The translations under genes and the position numbers were made by a program. From Haplomitrium mnioides (lineage: Eukaryota > Marchantiophyta > Haplomitriopsida > Calobryales), in the NCBI GenBank assembly GCA_049999725.1, contig JBNGIS010022185.1:1-37806 (forward strand): a stretch of DNA of 37,806 bases. The letters run 5' to 3'. Numbering within the stretch: the stretch's first letter is position 1; every line of letters starts with the position of its first letter. The notes below the pieces were generated by a model that was given only the letters and a program-made list of their open reading frames with translations, ran no database searches and was not told the origin of the DNA. Positions 10,004-20,284 of the stretch are shown here, one piece after another.

Positions 10004-10677
10004 GTGCCGAGTGGTGGCTGGGGCGCATGGTCTTGTTTGGCCTACTTAGTGGCATTTCTGCAATTGACCTCCCGCAGGGTCTTCTCTGCCGCTTGCTAAG
10101 CTTCAACCGCCTCCAGGGCTTCCAACTGCTTCTTCACTTCTTCCTCTTGCTTCAGATAGAATAACTTAGGGTACTCCCTCTTGTAATTCGAGTCCTCCTT
10201 AGTGGGGAGCACGTTTGCAGATCTCTCCTTCTTCCGAACCTACTTGGCCTATCTCTTTTCCTTGGCCTTGGTTGCTGCCGTAGTGGCCACTCGGTAGCAC
10301 TCCTCCTCCACTAGCGTTTCCACTTCTAGAAACTCTAACCCATGCTCCCACAAGGTGGTCACCAAGTTGACTGCTACAAACGGTGGTGCTTGCTATGCCG
10401 GATGGGAGGCAACTCCTATCTTCTGGGATAGGAGCAATTATTAGCCAGATGCCCTTCCTTCTTACAACTGGTATAAAATGACGCTGGCATGCTGTACCTC
10501 TGCTTCTTGGGCTCCGAACAATTAGGGGAAATGTGGCATGGCTACTTGCAGTTCCAGCATACCAACATCCTCGTCCGGTTCGGGTCGGCCCTTGACCCTT
10601 CCGGCCGTGCGTGTCTCCATGCCGCTAATTGGCCAGGCACAATATTGACCAGTCTGCTGACCATCGGTCGGGGCTAG
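10004..10677 (-). pseudogene. gag: 3' part of gag, element 1 (zinc knuckles 2 and 3)
   Basis: This is the gag half on the pol side of the nested insertion. ZK2 (about 10503-10544) reads CWNCK-stop-PCHISPNC, where a TAG at 10542-10544 replaces the CAG found in the other copies. ZK3 (around 10418-10460) reads YTSCKKEGHLANNC, its first Cys lost to Tyr. The charged linker with QARxx-type basic and Glu-rich stretches follows down to the protease. The coding sequence stops at 10677 exactly at the target-site duplication; the rest of the gene resumes at 23039. Confidence 0.8.
10673..10677. repeat. target-site duplication GCTAG, left copy
   Basis: GCTAG directly abuts TGTCAGCC, the outer end of the element 2 LTR. 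An identical GCTAG follows the other end at 23039-23043. Five-base duplications are usual for Ty3/Gypsy integrases. Confidence 0.9.
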
Positions 10678-12437
10678 TGTCAGCCTTGTGGTCAAAGCCT
10701 TAACTCTTTTACGATAGAGTTACCCCCACTTAAGGGCTGACTAGTATTTCAAGACCTTTTATGGGAGGGGCTTTGCACCGAATGGACCCCAACTTCTGCT
10801 TACTAGTTTAGGAATGACTGCACCGCATTCAACAACACCCAAACACAACACCCAAGCACACCTACACCCCTTCTTCAGGTCTTAACCTTGAAAGGTGCCA
10901 CTTGGAAGACATGGGCAGATAGAACATGGCATCTAACTCTTAGCTGCAATAGTCTCTTGGGGAGTCCTGAGTGATTCGTGTTTGCCTCACTACGTGACCA
11001 CTAGACCATAGTTGCTTCAGCAGCACGCTTGCTCATTCACATTCATTTCCTCAAAACACACACGAGTAGGTTGTAATGATGTTGAATCACTTTTTAGCAT
11101 AATTCGGAAGTCCAGAGCTAGACCCAATCAACTTGTATACAAAAGGAAAATAGGTCCCAATATCCAATTGTTACAATACAATGCTGTTAGTCCTGACTTC
11201 CCCTGCCCAAGGTGTCCTCAGGATTGGACAAATGAAATGCAGACCTTCTAAAACTAAGAACTTCACAAAGCTACAAACATAACACAAATCTAACAACACA
11301 CATAAACACAAAGACATTGGTACTTCCACATTGTCCTGTCAACATTACAATCCTTTTCCACCTCTCAAGAACCAATCTTTTCTCTCAATCCTCCTCCAAT
11401 CCTTTATCCACCCACTCTCATTCAGATAGTTTTTCAACTTCCCTCACAAGAAGCCTTGAATTTACTTCCTCAGACTCGGAAGAGGATTTCTTTAACTTCC
11501 ACCTTTGGAAGACAATCCCCTTGACTGCTGGCCACTCCACCTTGAGCTTCCAATGGATCTTCTATGCACTACGCGGGCACTAACACAACCACTCCTCTCT
11601 TGACTTCACTTGAGAATTACAACCAAAAACGCCCCCAAGCGTCCTTAGGATTGATGCTTATACACAGACAATGCTGAGACGACCCTAAGATCCCCCCTTG
11701 GTAGCCTTTCACGAATTCAAGACCAAAAGATTTCCCTTCAATCTCCAGTGGCGATCCACCTCCAAATGCTAGTCCACCCGCAACGATGAGTCCACCTGGA
11801 TCACTTGAGACTCTAGAGCTCCATGATGTACGATTCTCAGTGCCCCTCCAGTCCACCTCCACCCCCGCTGATCCCCCTGCATGAGTCCACTCCCTCACTT
11901 GAATCTTGGCTAGAATTCTCTCCTCTCTCCGTCGTTGCTTCTTTCTCATCGAGTTTGCTCTCACAACTCAATTTTGCATAAACAACAACCCCCTAAATCT
12001 CGCAGCCATCCCACTTATACCCCCTTCGCAGGCACGCGGCCCTCATAATGATTTCCTGATCAAGATTGACACCTTCTTCTTCGCTGGACTTTGGTCGTTT
12101 TTCTTGTTGACAACTATTTCTTGACGAGCTGACACTTGGCAGACATTCCACGTTTAATAGTCAGCTGTTTGAAGCATTCAAGATCGGGGGAGGAAGATTG
12201 TCGGAGAAGGCTTGGCTAAACCTTGCTTCCGATTGGTAGTGCTCTCTCTTGCATATTTTTGATCAGGAATCACCTCGTCGTTAGACGCATTAGCATCCCC
12301 GTAGCAATCCCGATTCAATTCCTTCGAAGCATCTCGTTGAGCGCAGATCTAAAGTTTGGTCGGAGAGATTTTTCCCGTAGAGAAATTCAAAGAAATTCAT
12401 TTGGAGAGGATTGTATTCACAGCAGATGGGTTACCCA

Positions 12438-12537
12438 NNNNNNNNNNNNNNNNNNNNNNNNNNNNNNNNNNNNNNNNNNNNNNNNNNNNNNNNNNNNNNN
12501 NNNNNNNNNNNNNNNNNNNNNNNNNNNNNNNNNNNNN
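12438..12537. other. assembly gap (100 N)
   Basis: The partner LTR has about 345-350 bp between the same flanks (about 21971-22318), so this placeholder is probably too short. Confidence 0.99.
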
Positions 12538-13480
12538 ATCCAACGCCGCCCCGCAAAGGGGTAGGCGGACCGATGCCTTGATTGGATTCCGCGGTTGACC
12601 CTCGCTGACTTCTCCTCTCTTCTGCGGATGCCATGTCATCCACAAAATAGTTCCCTCACTAAGTAAGAACTGTGCATTTGTCACCGTTTTGGAACTCGCT
12701 CGCAATAAGAACTAAGGCTCCCTTCGCTTAACTTTTCCCTCCACTTGATATAAGAACTATGGCGGACTCTCCTTTGATCCCCTTCAAACTTTCAACATCG
12801 CCCCGTTGAATTTTCGTCCTCGCCATTTCCGGAACTGCGATAGGTTGCCCTTTCAGTTGATGATCCCTCGCTTCTTCTTCTGGTCGGATCATCGATAGAT
12901 CACCTTTTCATCACTGCTCACTCTTAGTCTAGCTTGATCCATGATTCATCACCCTTTTGCCACTCTTTCTTTGGTTTCGGTTGTGCTTCTTGTCGGATCC
13001 TCATTAAGTGGGCTCCTTACATAGGGAGGCTTTTCGAAACCCACTTAACTGGGGCTCCCTAATTTTCTGCTAAGGGTCCGCGGACTCCCTAGGATTGCCA
13101 CGTGTCCCCGAATCCCATGAAGTGCGTTGGAGCTGCCACGTTTCCGCAGCGCTCCACGGACTCTCTCACGCACCAAAATTGTGATGAGTCGCCGCTTCAC
13201 CCTTCCCGCTTAGCCTCGTAGTTGCCTTAAGCAGTCCTCCATGACGCATAATAGTGACAAGTCACCTTTTTGTTAGTCATTGCTTCGCTTATCCCCATTT
13301 TGCCCTCTTCGGACCCGTCAGACCCCCCTTAGCGGATCCCTATTAAGCGGTCCCTTCACGTTGTAAGACGGATCGAAACCCGCTCAACCGGGTTCCCCAC
13401 TTAGTGTGGCGCGACCCCGTCAAACTTTTCGGACCCCCAAGAGCTGCCACGTCACCTTCGAAATTCCGTGAAGCACGTTG

Positions 13481-13580
13481 NNNNNNNNNNNNNNNNNNNN
13501 NNNNNNNNNNNNNNNNNNNNNNNNNNNNNNNNNNNNNNNNNNNNNNNNNNNNNNNNNNNNNNNNNNNNNNNNNNNNNNNN
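13481..13580. other. assembly gap (100 N)
   Basis: Gap in the part of the 3' LTR that is deleted from the partner LTR, so its content cannot be inferred from element 2. Confidence 0.99.
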
Positions 13581-14265
13581 GGTGACCCATCGCGGGGCCT
13601 CATCCTTCGAATTCATCCCACTACCTCCTTTTACCTGTCTTCACCTACCGCATGCTCCTTTGTTCGTCTCTCGTTGCCGCTAGGCAAGTCCCTGCAGTGC
13701 TGCAACCTCCGATCCACTCGCGTGATGGCCATCTGCATGCATCTGACTGTCCTCCCCCTTGCCTTCATCTCCCGTAACTCTTCTTGTGAATTCCTCCTCA
13801 CGTGATTCCTCTTTGATTGTTGCTAGCTCCCTTCTCCATGAATTCCTCCACGCTTGTGGCTGGCTCCTTTGATCTCTACCCTCCTCTCCTCGAATCCTTC
13901 TGCTGCTCCATTCTTCTGATCTCCCTCTCACCTCTCCTTGATTTCCTTTTGCTCACCCTTGTCAGCAGTGCCTCTATCCTGAATTGCTGCAAGTTCCTTT
14001 GATCCTCCTGCTAGCCTTCTTACCTGACTCCTTTGGATTCCACAGGGCTCCCCCTTGCATTGTAGGATCCATGACATTCACTAAGGAAAGTAGAAAGGAA
14101 AGGAAGAGAAAGGAGAGGAGGGAGAGAAGAAAAGTGCAGGATTGGCATAACAACTATAAACAATAAAATACAAAGGGATACAAATGACTAATGCAAACTG
14201 AAAGGATTTACAAGGCTAGAAGCTCAGCAATCACCAAAAAAAAACGCAAGCACACCCGACCGACA

Positions 14266-14282
14266 TAACTCTCCTTTTAATT
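14266..14282 (-). other. polypurine tract of element 2
   Basis: The minus strand reads AATTAAAAGGAGAGTTA directly before the LTR start TGTCGGTC. Same position and sequence type as in element 1. Confidence 0.75.
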
Positions 14283-14506
14283 GTGCAGCGACCCCACAAA
14301 CACCTTCCTCCTTCTGACCTTCTTGGGCTCCTCCGTGGCCGCCGCTCTGACCTCCCCAATTGGGTGCCTTTAGTCAACCTGGTCACCATCCACGCCCCAC
14401 TCACACAACATACTGACATGAACAAACACAACCCACTACAGAACATGAAACATACAGATGTAAAAAAAAATCTCCACGTATATTATATACGGCAGCACCC
14501 TCCACG

Positions 14507-14733
14507 TTAGTCCTCTTGGTGGTAATACCGCTTGAGCCAGTCGTAGTGGACCCAGTTGGGAAGGTATGCCCCTATTATTGTGCTCAACTCCATTGACCCA
14601 TTGTCGTGAAGCACTCTCACCAGGTAGGGCCATATCCACCGGGTATGCAGCTTCTCGAGGAAGTGCATAAACCTGTTGTCGTAGAGCAGCACTAGATCCC
14701 CTCCTTTGAAGTCGATTGGTCTCAGCTTCTTGT
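14507..14733 (-). pseudogene. pol: integrase C-terminal domain, element 2
   Basis: The frame at 14692-14507 begins LLYDNRFMHFLEKLHTRWIW and continues VRVLHDNGSMELSTIIGAYL, matching the GDLVLLYDSR...KL...RW.GP segment of the SH3-like C-terminal part of Ty3/Gypsy integrases. It follows the post-core region after a frame break near 14733. It ends at YYHQED just before the non-coding stretch (14283-14506) that leads to the polypurine tract. No chromodomain was recognised. Confidence 0.78.
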
Positions 14734-15431
14734 CATGCTACCTCTTGGTCAGCTACTACTGATGTTCCAGCCTCTTGTGTGCCCATGTCTAAAGCCTCCA
14801 ACTGGTGCACCCTTTCTGTTTGGCTCAGGCCCTCTGCCATTCTCTCCTCATCTGTCACCTGAGGTGTGGGAACTTCAAACTCCATCGGGACCAACAAGTG
14901 CTGTCCAAAGACTAGGAAGTAAGGGCAGTGGCCCATGGTGGTCTTGTAGGCCAGGTTATAGGCATGGGTGGCAGTTAGTAGCTTCAAGTCATAGTCCACC
15001 TTGTTGGTCGCCATCGTTTTGTTCAAAATCTTACCCATAATTCCGTTGGCTCTTTCCGTTAACCCATTAGCCTTTGAGTGGTTGGCTGTGGTTTTCTGGT
15101 GCTTGACCAAGTACTTCCATGTGAGCTCACAAATGAGCTAATTAACAAAATGTGTACCTTGGTCACTCACCAACTCTAGCGATGCCCCGAATTGGGTGAA
15201 GATCTATTCGTAGAGGAACCGAGCCATCGTTGGTGCGTCATCTTTCTTGGTCGCCCTTACCTCCACCCACTTGCTAGCGTAGTTAGTTGAAAGCAGAATG
15301 TACCTATTCTTGCGCCTCGTGGACAAAGTGATGGGCTTGATGAAATCAATTCCCCACTTCTCAAATGGGGCCAGGGGGATGATCGGAACTAGGGGATGGT
15401 GGCACGCTGCTGCTGGTTTCTCGATCTACTA
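14733..15431 (-). pseudogene. pol: integrase catalytic core, element 2
   Basis: Catalytic core split by stops. Reading from 15431 gives two consecutive TAG codons where element 1 has CAG TGG (CDACQW), then EKWGIDFI (first Asp), a TAG at 15204-15206 in place of Gln (FLYE-stop-IF), LVSDQGTHFV (second Asp), a TAG at 15138-15140 in place of Gln, and NGLTERANGIMGKILNKTMA with the catalytic Glu in the open frame 15110-14733. That frame continues with HCPYFLVFGQH. At least three of the four stops correspond to CAG in element 1. Confidence 0.85.
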
Positions 15432-15884
15432 ACAAGCGTCACACCTTTTTGCAAAGAAGTGCACATCCCTATGCAGGGTGGGCCACCAATACCTGGCGTC
15501 TACGATCTTCCAGATGGTGGTTTCTGCCGCAAAATGACCGCCAACCTCTTCCTCGTGCATTGCCCGCATCACCATGGTGGATTGGTCTTTCTCCAGACAC
15601 TTGCGTATCTGACCGTCCATGCCTTGCCTATGCAGCATTCTCTTGATCATGAGAAAAGGCCTCACCTTTCTCAGAAACATTGTTGCTTGCTCTGGATTGT
15701 GCCTTGGAGGAATCTTCGCCGTCAAGAGGAACTCAATGATGTCCCCATATTCTGTGGGTCTCCCCTCCCGGACATGAAACAGATCTTCGTTAGGGAAGGT
15801 GTCCCCCACTCCCTCTGCACTTGGCTGCCCCTCAATCCTTGAGAAGTCGACGTTTTGGTGTCTCTTCCCCGGCTTGATTCGCAC
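15429..15884 (-). pseudogene. pol: integrase zinc-binding domain, element 2
   Basis: Frame of about 150 codons beginning at the RNase H/integrase connection (RIKPGKRHQNVDFSRIEG) and ending with the HHCC zinc-binding domain: MHEEEVGGHF supplies the two His and RDVHFFAKRCDAC the two Cys, with YWWPTLHRD between. It runs into two TAG codons directly after the last Cys. It aligns throughout with the element 1 frame at 6944-8161. Confidence 0.87.
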
Positions 15885-15899
15885 CTCAAAGTCAAACTC

Positions 15900-16613
15900 C
15901 TAGAGCAGCAACATCCACCTCGCCACTCTCCCCGTCAGGTCTGGCTTGTTGACCATGTATTTGATGGCATCATGATCAGTGTGAAACACCACCTTGTAAT
16001 GCAGCAGGTAGTGCCGGAACTTCTTCAGAGAGTAGATTATCCCGAGTGCCTCATGGTCAGTGGGCGAGTAATTCTTTTTTGCCGCTGAGAGGAGTCTGCT
16101 GGCAAAGTAGATTGGGTGGTCCCTACCCTCCTCATCGAGCTCGCTCAGCACTGCCCCCACACAGAAGCCCGAAACATCCACCATCACGTGGAACTTCTTG
16201 GTCCAGTTTGGGGGCACCAGGATAGGTGCGTTGGCCAATCGCCTCTTGAGCTCATTAAAGCTAGATCTCTTAGGCTTTGTTGGCTCAAAATCACTGCCCC
16301 TCTTCACCATCTCCGTTAGGTGGTAGGCTACTAGGGCAAATTTTGGAATGAACCTCCTGTAATAGCCCATACATCCTAGGAATGCTTGCACCTCCACCAG
16401 GCACGTTGGAAACGCCATCCCCAACCATACTACCACCTTCTTCTGGTCTATGGAAATTCCCTGGCTGGAGACCTTATGCCCTAGTAGAATCCCTTCTCTC
16501 ACTAGAAAGAAACATTTTCCAAGGTACAACCATAGTCTCGTTTCTCTGCATTGCTGAAATGTGAGCCGCACATGCTCCTCATGATCCAAGCTTGACGTTG
16601 CCGTATACCACAA
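15900..16613 (-). pseudogene. pol: RT thumb/connection and RNase H, element 2
   Basis: Open frame of about 237 codons. It opens downstream of reverse transcriptase motif C with DHEEHVRLTFQQCRETRLWL, then LLGHKVSSQGISIDQKKV and FLGCMGYYRRFIPKFALVAY of the thumb/connection. RNase H follows with FHVMVDVSGF, IYFASRLLSAAKKNYSPTDH, EALGIIYSLKKFRHYL and FHTDHDAIKYM, so the acidic residues are present. The frame ends with RVARWMLLL at a TAG that separates it from the integrase frame. Confidence 0.88.
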
Positions 16614-17444
16614 AGTCGTCTATGAAGATTTCGAGGAACTTCCTAAGATAGTCTCGGAACATGTTCATCATTAGTCTCCAGAATGTACCTGGGTGTTGCA
16701 GAGACCAAATGGCATTCGTCAAAAGGCAAACACTCCCCACTCCGTTGTGAAGGAAGTTTTTAGTTGATCCTCCTCCCGGATCCAAACCTGGTTGTAACCG
16801 AAGTACCCATCCATAAAATTGTAGACCTCTTGGCCCGCCACCAGGTCCAGCACACCATCAGTAAAAGGTAGTGGATAGTGGTCCTTCTTGGTTGTCGCAT
16901 TCAGCTTGCAGTAGTCATGGCAAACCTGGATCTTTGGCTTCCCATCCAAGCCCGCCTTCTTTGGCACCACTATCAGAGGGGACACCCATTCACTGTTCAA
17001 GATAGGGTATATGAATCCTGCCTCTAGGAGCTTATCCACCTCCTCTTTCACCAATAGAGAGAAGCGTGGGCTCATTTGGTACTGCCGCTGCCTCACAGGG
17101 GTTGCATTGTCCTCCAAATCAATTCTGTGCTCCCCTAGCTCCCTAGGCACACCTTTCAGGTTGGTATGGCTCCATGCAAATACGTCATTGAAATTCCCCA
17201 GGGTATGCATGAAGGCTCTCTCAGCCCCTCTATTCAAGGCGAATCCAAGCTGGAATGTGCTTCCGCTGGAGACTATTATCTCCCGGTACTGCCCCGCTTT
17301 GATGACCTCCACCATGTTCCTGTTCATGGAGTCACAGTCTGACTCCAAGTGGGCGAGTCGTTGGCCACCTATAGTCGACTTCTTGTCATGCTCTCTTGTT
17401 TTTATTTGGTGATCATCCTCCCCTAGGATGATAGTTGCAATCAA
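16579..17444 (-). pseudogene. pol: reverse transcriptase palm, element 2
   Basis: Two frames. The first (17444-16719) includes the PR-RT linker and then PRELGEHRIDLEDNATPVRQ, VDKLLEAGFIYPILNSEWVS, CKLNATTKKDHYPLPFTDGV and FMDGYFGYNQVWI (motif A). The second (16785-16579) has IWSLQHPGTFWRLMMNMF, a frameshifted motif B, and LEIFIDDFVVYG, motif C with both catalytic Asp. A frame break within motif B (near 16700) and an extra short insertion before DHEEHV prevent a single reading frame. The spacing and order are those of Ty3/Gypsy reverse transcriptases. Confidence 0.88.
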
Positions 17445-17579
17445 CTCCCCTTTTATCTTAGGTCCAAGGTTGGAAGTGGATGCCTATGACTCCCCTTTTA
17501 GGTCAGGTCTTGGGCTGAGGATTGACACTTCTGCCCCAGCTCCCGTCATGTCCCAAACTCGAAAGACAGACGTCTCCAA

Positions 17580-18293
17580 CTAGTTGACCTTGGCTTCAGC
17601 ACTGCCCAAAAAATCTACCTCTGTCATGTCACTCACCAGTCTCAACCAGTAAGTGTCCTCGTCCTCCGACTCCTCTTCCACTGACCATTCTGTGTCATAT
17701 TCCTTGTCCTTGGTGGTCTCCCCCTCATGTGGGACAGGGCCATAATGCACCACAGTCTTGTCGGGTCCGAACACCAAGGTGGAGTCTCCCCAATTGTGCA
17801 TTACCTTGGCACCATACAGCCATGGTCTTCCGATCAAAACAGGGTATGGAGAACTCCGCGTCGGCCTCATCACCAAGTAGTTCAATGAAAACTCCTTCCC
17901 CCCGATCCAGGTGGGCACCTTCAGCAAGGCTCCCAAGGGCTTAACCCTAGATCCATCTGCCAACCGCATAATCCTTTCGGTTGGGGAGAAAGTCTTGAAG
18001 CCCAATCGGTGGGCAGTCTTCTCCACCATGATATTTACTCCCGCCCCTCCATCCACTAGCACCAAAGACAAAGTACACCCCGTAATCTGGATGTCTATCT
18101 CTGGAGCTCCTTTATCTTCATAGATCATCCTTAAGTCAGTGATGGTGCCCACCATGGGAAGCTTCCTTTTCCTTCTAGCACCCATGAGTAGCTTTCGGAG
18201 CTGCCTCTTGTATACAAGGTTGTTCCTGATCAGCTCCCCTACAATTGCAGTGACCGGGCAGTCCCTTACATCCCTCTGGATGCTGTAAGGCAC
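17580..18293 (-). pseudogene. pol: aspartic protease, element 2 (open frame largely intact)
   Basis: About 237 codons without a stop. Residues 30-50 are basic (MGARRKRKLPMVGT). The active-site motif is VLVDGGAGVNIM, the flap region contains MRLADGSRVKPLG, and YPVLIGRPWLYGAKVMHNW matches the conserved (I/L)GRPWL end of plant retroelement proteases. A long acidic tail with DTYWLRLVSDMTEVDFLGSA leads towards reverse transcriptase. This is the best-preserved protease in the window, but frames on both sides are broken, so a functional polyprotein is unlikely. Confidence 0.85.
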
Positions 18294-18386
18294 ACAAACG
18301 CTGGGTGGAGGCTGGGGCGCAGGGTCTTGCTTGGCTTGCTCAACAACATTTCTTTGATTGACCTCCCGTAGGGTCTTCTCTATTGC

Positions 18387-18647
18387 TTACTGAGCTTTAA
18401 TCGCCTCCAAGGCTTCCAACTGCTTCTTCACCTCTTCCTTCTGCTTTGGATAAAATAACTTTGGGTGCTCTCTCCTGTAATTGGAGTCCTCCTCATTGGG
18501 GACCACATTCGCGGCCCTCTCCTTTCTCCGAGCCTGCTTGGCCTTCCCTTTTTCCTTGGCCCTGGTGGCCACTCTATTGCAATCCTCCTCCACTGGGGTC
18601 TCCACTTCTGGAAACTCTGCCCCATGCTCCCATGAGGTGGTTAGCAA
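18387..18647 (-). pseudogene. gag: Gag-protease linker, element 2
   Basis: Charged frame with EKGKAKQARRKERAANVVPN and PKQKEEVKKQLEALEAIKAQ, predicted by eye to be helical. Copy 0 has the same region up to KAKQAR at 3761-3766, where it is cut. It links the zinc knuckles to the protease. No enzymatic motif is seen. Confidence 0.65.
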
Positions 18648-18649
18648 GT

Positions 18650-19160
18650 TGACTGCTGTCGGTGGAGGTGCCTACTGGGTCGGGTTAGGAGGAAACTCTT
18701 GCCTTCTGGAATGGGGGCAATTGTTGGCCAGATGCCCTTCCTTTTTGCATTATGTACAAAGCAGCGATGGCATGCCATACCCTTGCTTCCTGGGTTCCGG
18801 GCAGTTAGGAGAAATGTGGCATGGCTGCCCACAGTTCCAGCATACCATTACCCTGGTTTGGTTTGGGCCGGTCCCTGACCCTTCTAGCCGTGCGTGTCCC
18901 CAAGCCGTTGTTTGACCAGACACCATGTTGACCGGTCTGCTTGCAATCGGTCGGGGTTGGTTGACCACCTGGTACACGAGTTCGGGTGGCTCCTCCTACA
19001 CGTATTCCACCTCCTCATGATACCACTCAGGGGGGTCCTCCCTTACATAATGGATGGGCATCCCATCCAGAGGGGCATTCTTGGGGGGAGTGCCCATATG
19101 TGCAACACTTCACGCACGAGACATGTGCCCTCCGTGTCAACACTTTTTTCCCCTCGGGCT
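18650..19160 (-). pseudogene. gag: nucleocapsid part of gag with three zinc knuckles, element 2
   Basis: Contains three CX2CX4HX4C sites, not all in one frame. ZK1 (19075-19116) is CVKCCTYGHSPQEC. ZK2 (18801-18842) is CWNCGQPCHISPNC. ZK3 (18717-18758) is CT-stop-CKKEGHLANNC, with a TAA at 18750-18752 inside it. Between ZK1 and ZK2 lies an acidic stretch (REDPPEWYHEEVEYV) also found in copy 0. Zinc knuckles bind the element RNA during packaging. The site where element 2 entered element 1 corresponds to about 18958 here, between ZK1 and ZK2. Confidence 0.82.
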
Positions 19161-19652
19161 TCAGGCCTGCAAAATGGATCTACATGGCTTCCAATTTTGC
19201 ATTGATCTCTTCCATGGGGTCTTGCACCCCCTCCTCTTGCTGGTCTCCCTGCTAGCTCCTCTGTCATGGGACCGATGGGCTTTTTTCTCCTTGCCCTCCT
19301 TGTGCCGATCATGTTTCTTAGCCCTCTTCTCTTTGGCCTCTTTTATCTTTTTGCTCCCCTTTTTCTTCCGCCTCTTGTGGGACCTTTCATCTTCCGAGCT
19401 CTCAAGGTTGCTCTCGCTCTCTGATTTAGACTCTGAAGAGGAGCTATCATCAGAGCTATCTTCCTGACTGAAGCTCTCTGAAGAACTGTCTGAATCATTC
19501 CTTCTCTTTGACTTTCTCTTGGAGCTTGCCACCTCGGCCTTAATGTAGGATTGGGATTCCTCCACCGCTTGCTCCATGCATGTGGGTTTGGACCTCCTCA
19601 CCCATGCCCCTAGACTCCTATGCAGGGCCGAAATAAACCATGAGGTAAGCAT
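19161..19652 (-). pseudogene. gag: Ser/Lys-rich charged region of gag, element 2
   Basis: Frame of about 163 codons. It starts with the end of the capsid-like domain (GAWVRRSKPTCMEQAVEES), then a Ser/Asp/Glu-rich tract (DSSSESFSQEDSSDDSSSSE) and a Lys/Arg/His-rich tract (KRRKKKGSKKIKEAKEKRAK). A frameshift near 19640 separates it from the upstream capsid frame. The same acidic-then-basic arrangement is present in copy 0 and element 1, so it is a family feature. Confidence 0.82.
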
Positions 19653-20224
19653 TCCATCCGATGCAGGGGGTTAATCTTCTTGGCCATCCTCTGGAACCTT
19701 TGAAGAAACTTCCTTACAGATATTTGCTTCTTCATCTCCATTTGGCCTATCTTGATCAAGGCCTCAGACTCCCCTCCTATCTTTCTGAACTCCTTCAATA
19801 AGGCCGCCTTAAAAGTGTCCCAATTTTGCTTGGTGGCCTCTGGTAGTGTTTGGTACCAAGGGCCAGCCTCCCCTTTTAACACCCCAAGAAGAATGGCCTC
19901 CTTAATGAAGTTCTCTCCATTTCCATAGGCCGTGCCCTCAAATTCATCCAACCACTCATCTGGATCCTCCTTGGTAGATCCTCCAAATGTTTTGTATCTG
20001 AATCGGAATCTCTATGTCACATGCCCCATATTGGCCATTGGGGTGATGGGTGGTGTGGAACAAGATGCTCCGGCCGCTCTCTCCAAGTTCCTTCCACTTC
20101 TGAGTGAGATCCTTTCTTTATTCAACCCGAGCAACCTCCTTGGCTGGTCTTCTTCCACTTCTAGTGCTAGGCTGCTCCCAGAATTCGAGACTCTTTTCCT
20201 TTGCTCCACTGTTTCACTCCACAA
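19610..20224 (-). pseudogene. gag: capsid-like N-terminal part of gag, element 2
   Basis: Upstream segment 20224-20012 (VEQRKRV...NLERAAGASCSTPP) ends in a TAG at about 20010-20012 where element 1 has CAG (GHVAQRSRFRYK). The capsid-like domain then follows: FRYKTFGGSTKEDPDEWLDE, AILLGVLKGEAGPWYQTLPE, NWDTFKAALLKEFRKIGGES and QMEMKKQISVRKFLQRFQRM. These match the plant retrotransposon Gag domain. A frameshift near 19640 ends the frame. No conserved ATG is visible upstream, so the start is uncertain. Confidence 0.82.
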
Positions 20225-20257
20225 ATCACTGCAAGGTTACTTTTCCAGAATTCTTTT

Positions 20258-20284
20258 GTCCTGCCGTAATTGTCAAAAAATGTA
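20258..20284 (-). other. primer-binding region of element 2
   Basis: Directly inside the 5' LTR, the minus strand reads TACATTTT and then TTGACAATTACGGCAGGAC, a diverged form of the block in element 1 and copy 0. Expected site of minus-strand priming; the tRNA is not assigned. Confidence 0.55.

Larger units (their letters stand above)
10678..14265 (-). repeat. 3' LTR of element 2
   Basis: Runs, on the minus strand, from TGTCGGTCGGG at 14265 to GGCTGACA at 10678, giving about 3.59 kb including two 100-base gaps. The short inverted termini are TGTCRGCC. The block at 12173-12200 (ATTCAAGATCGGGGGAGG) is shared with 21709-21730 of the partner LTR but differs from element 1. A purine-rich tract lies at about 14086-14140. 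Confidence 0.92.
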
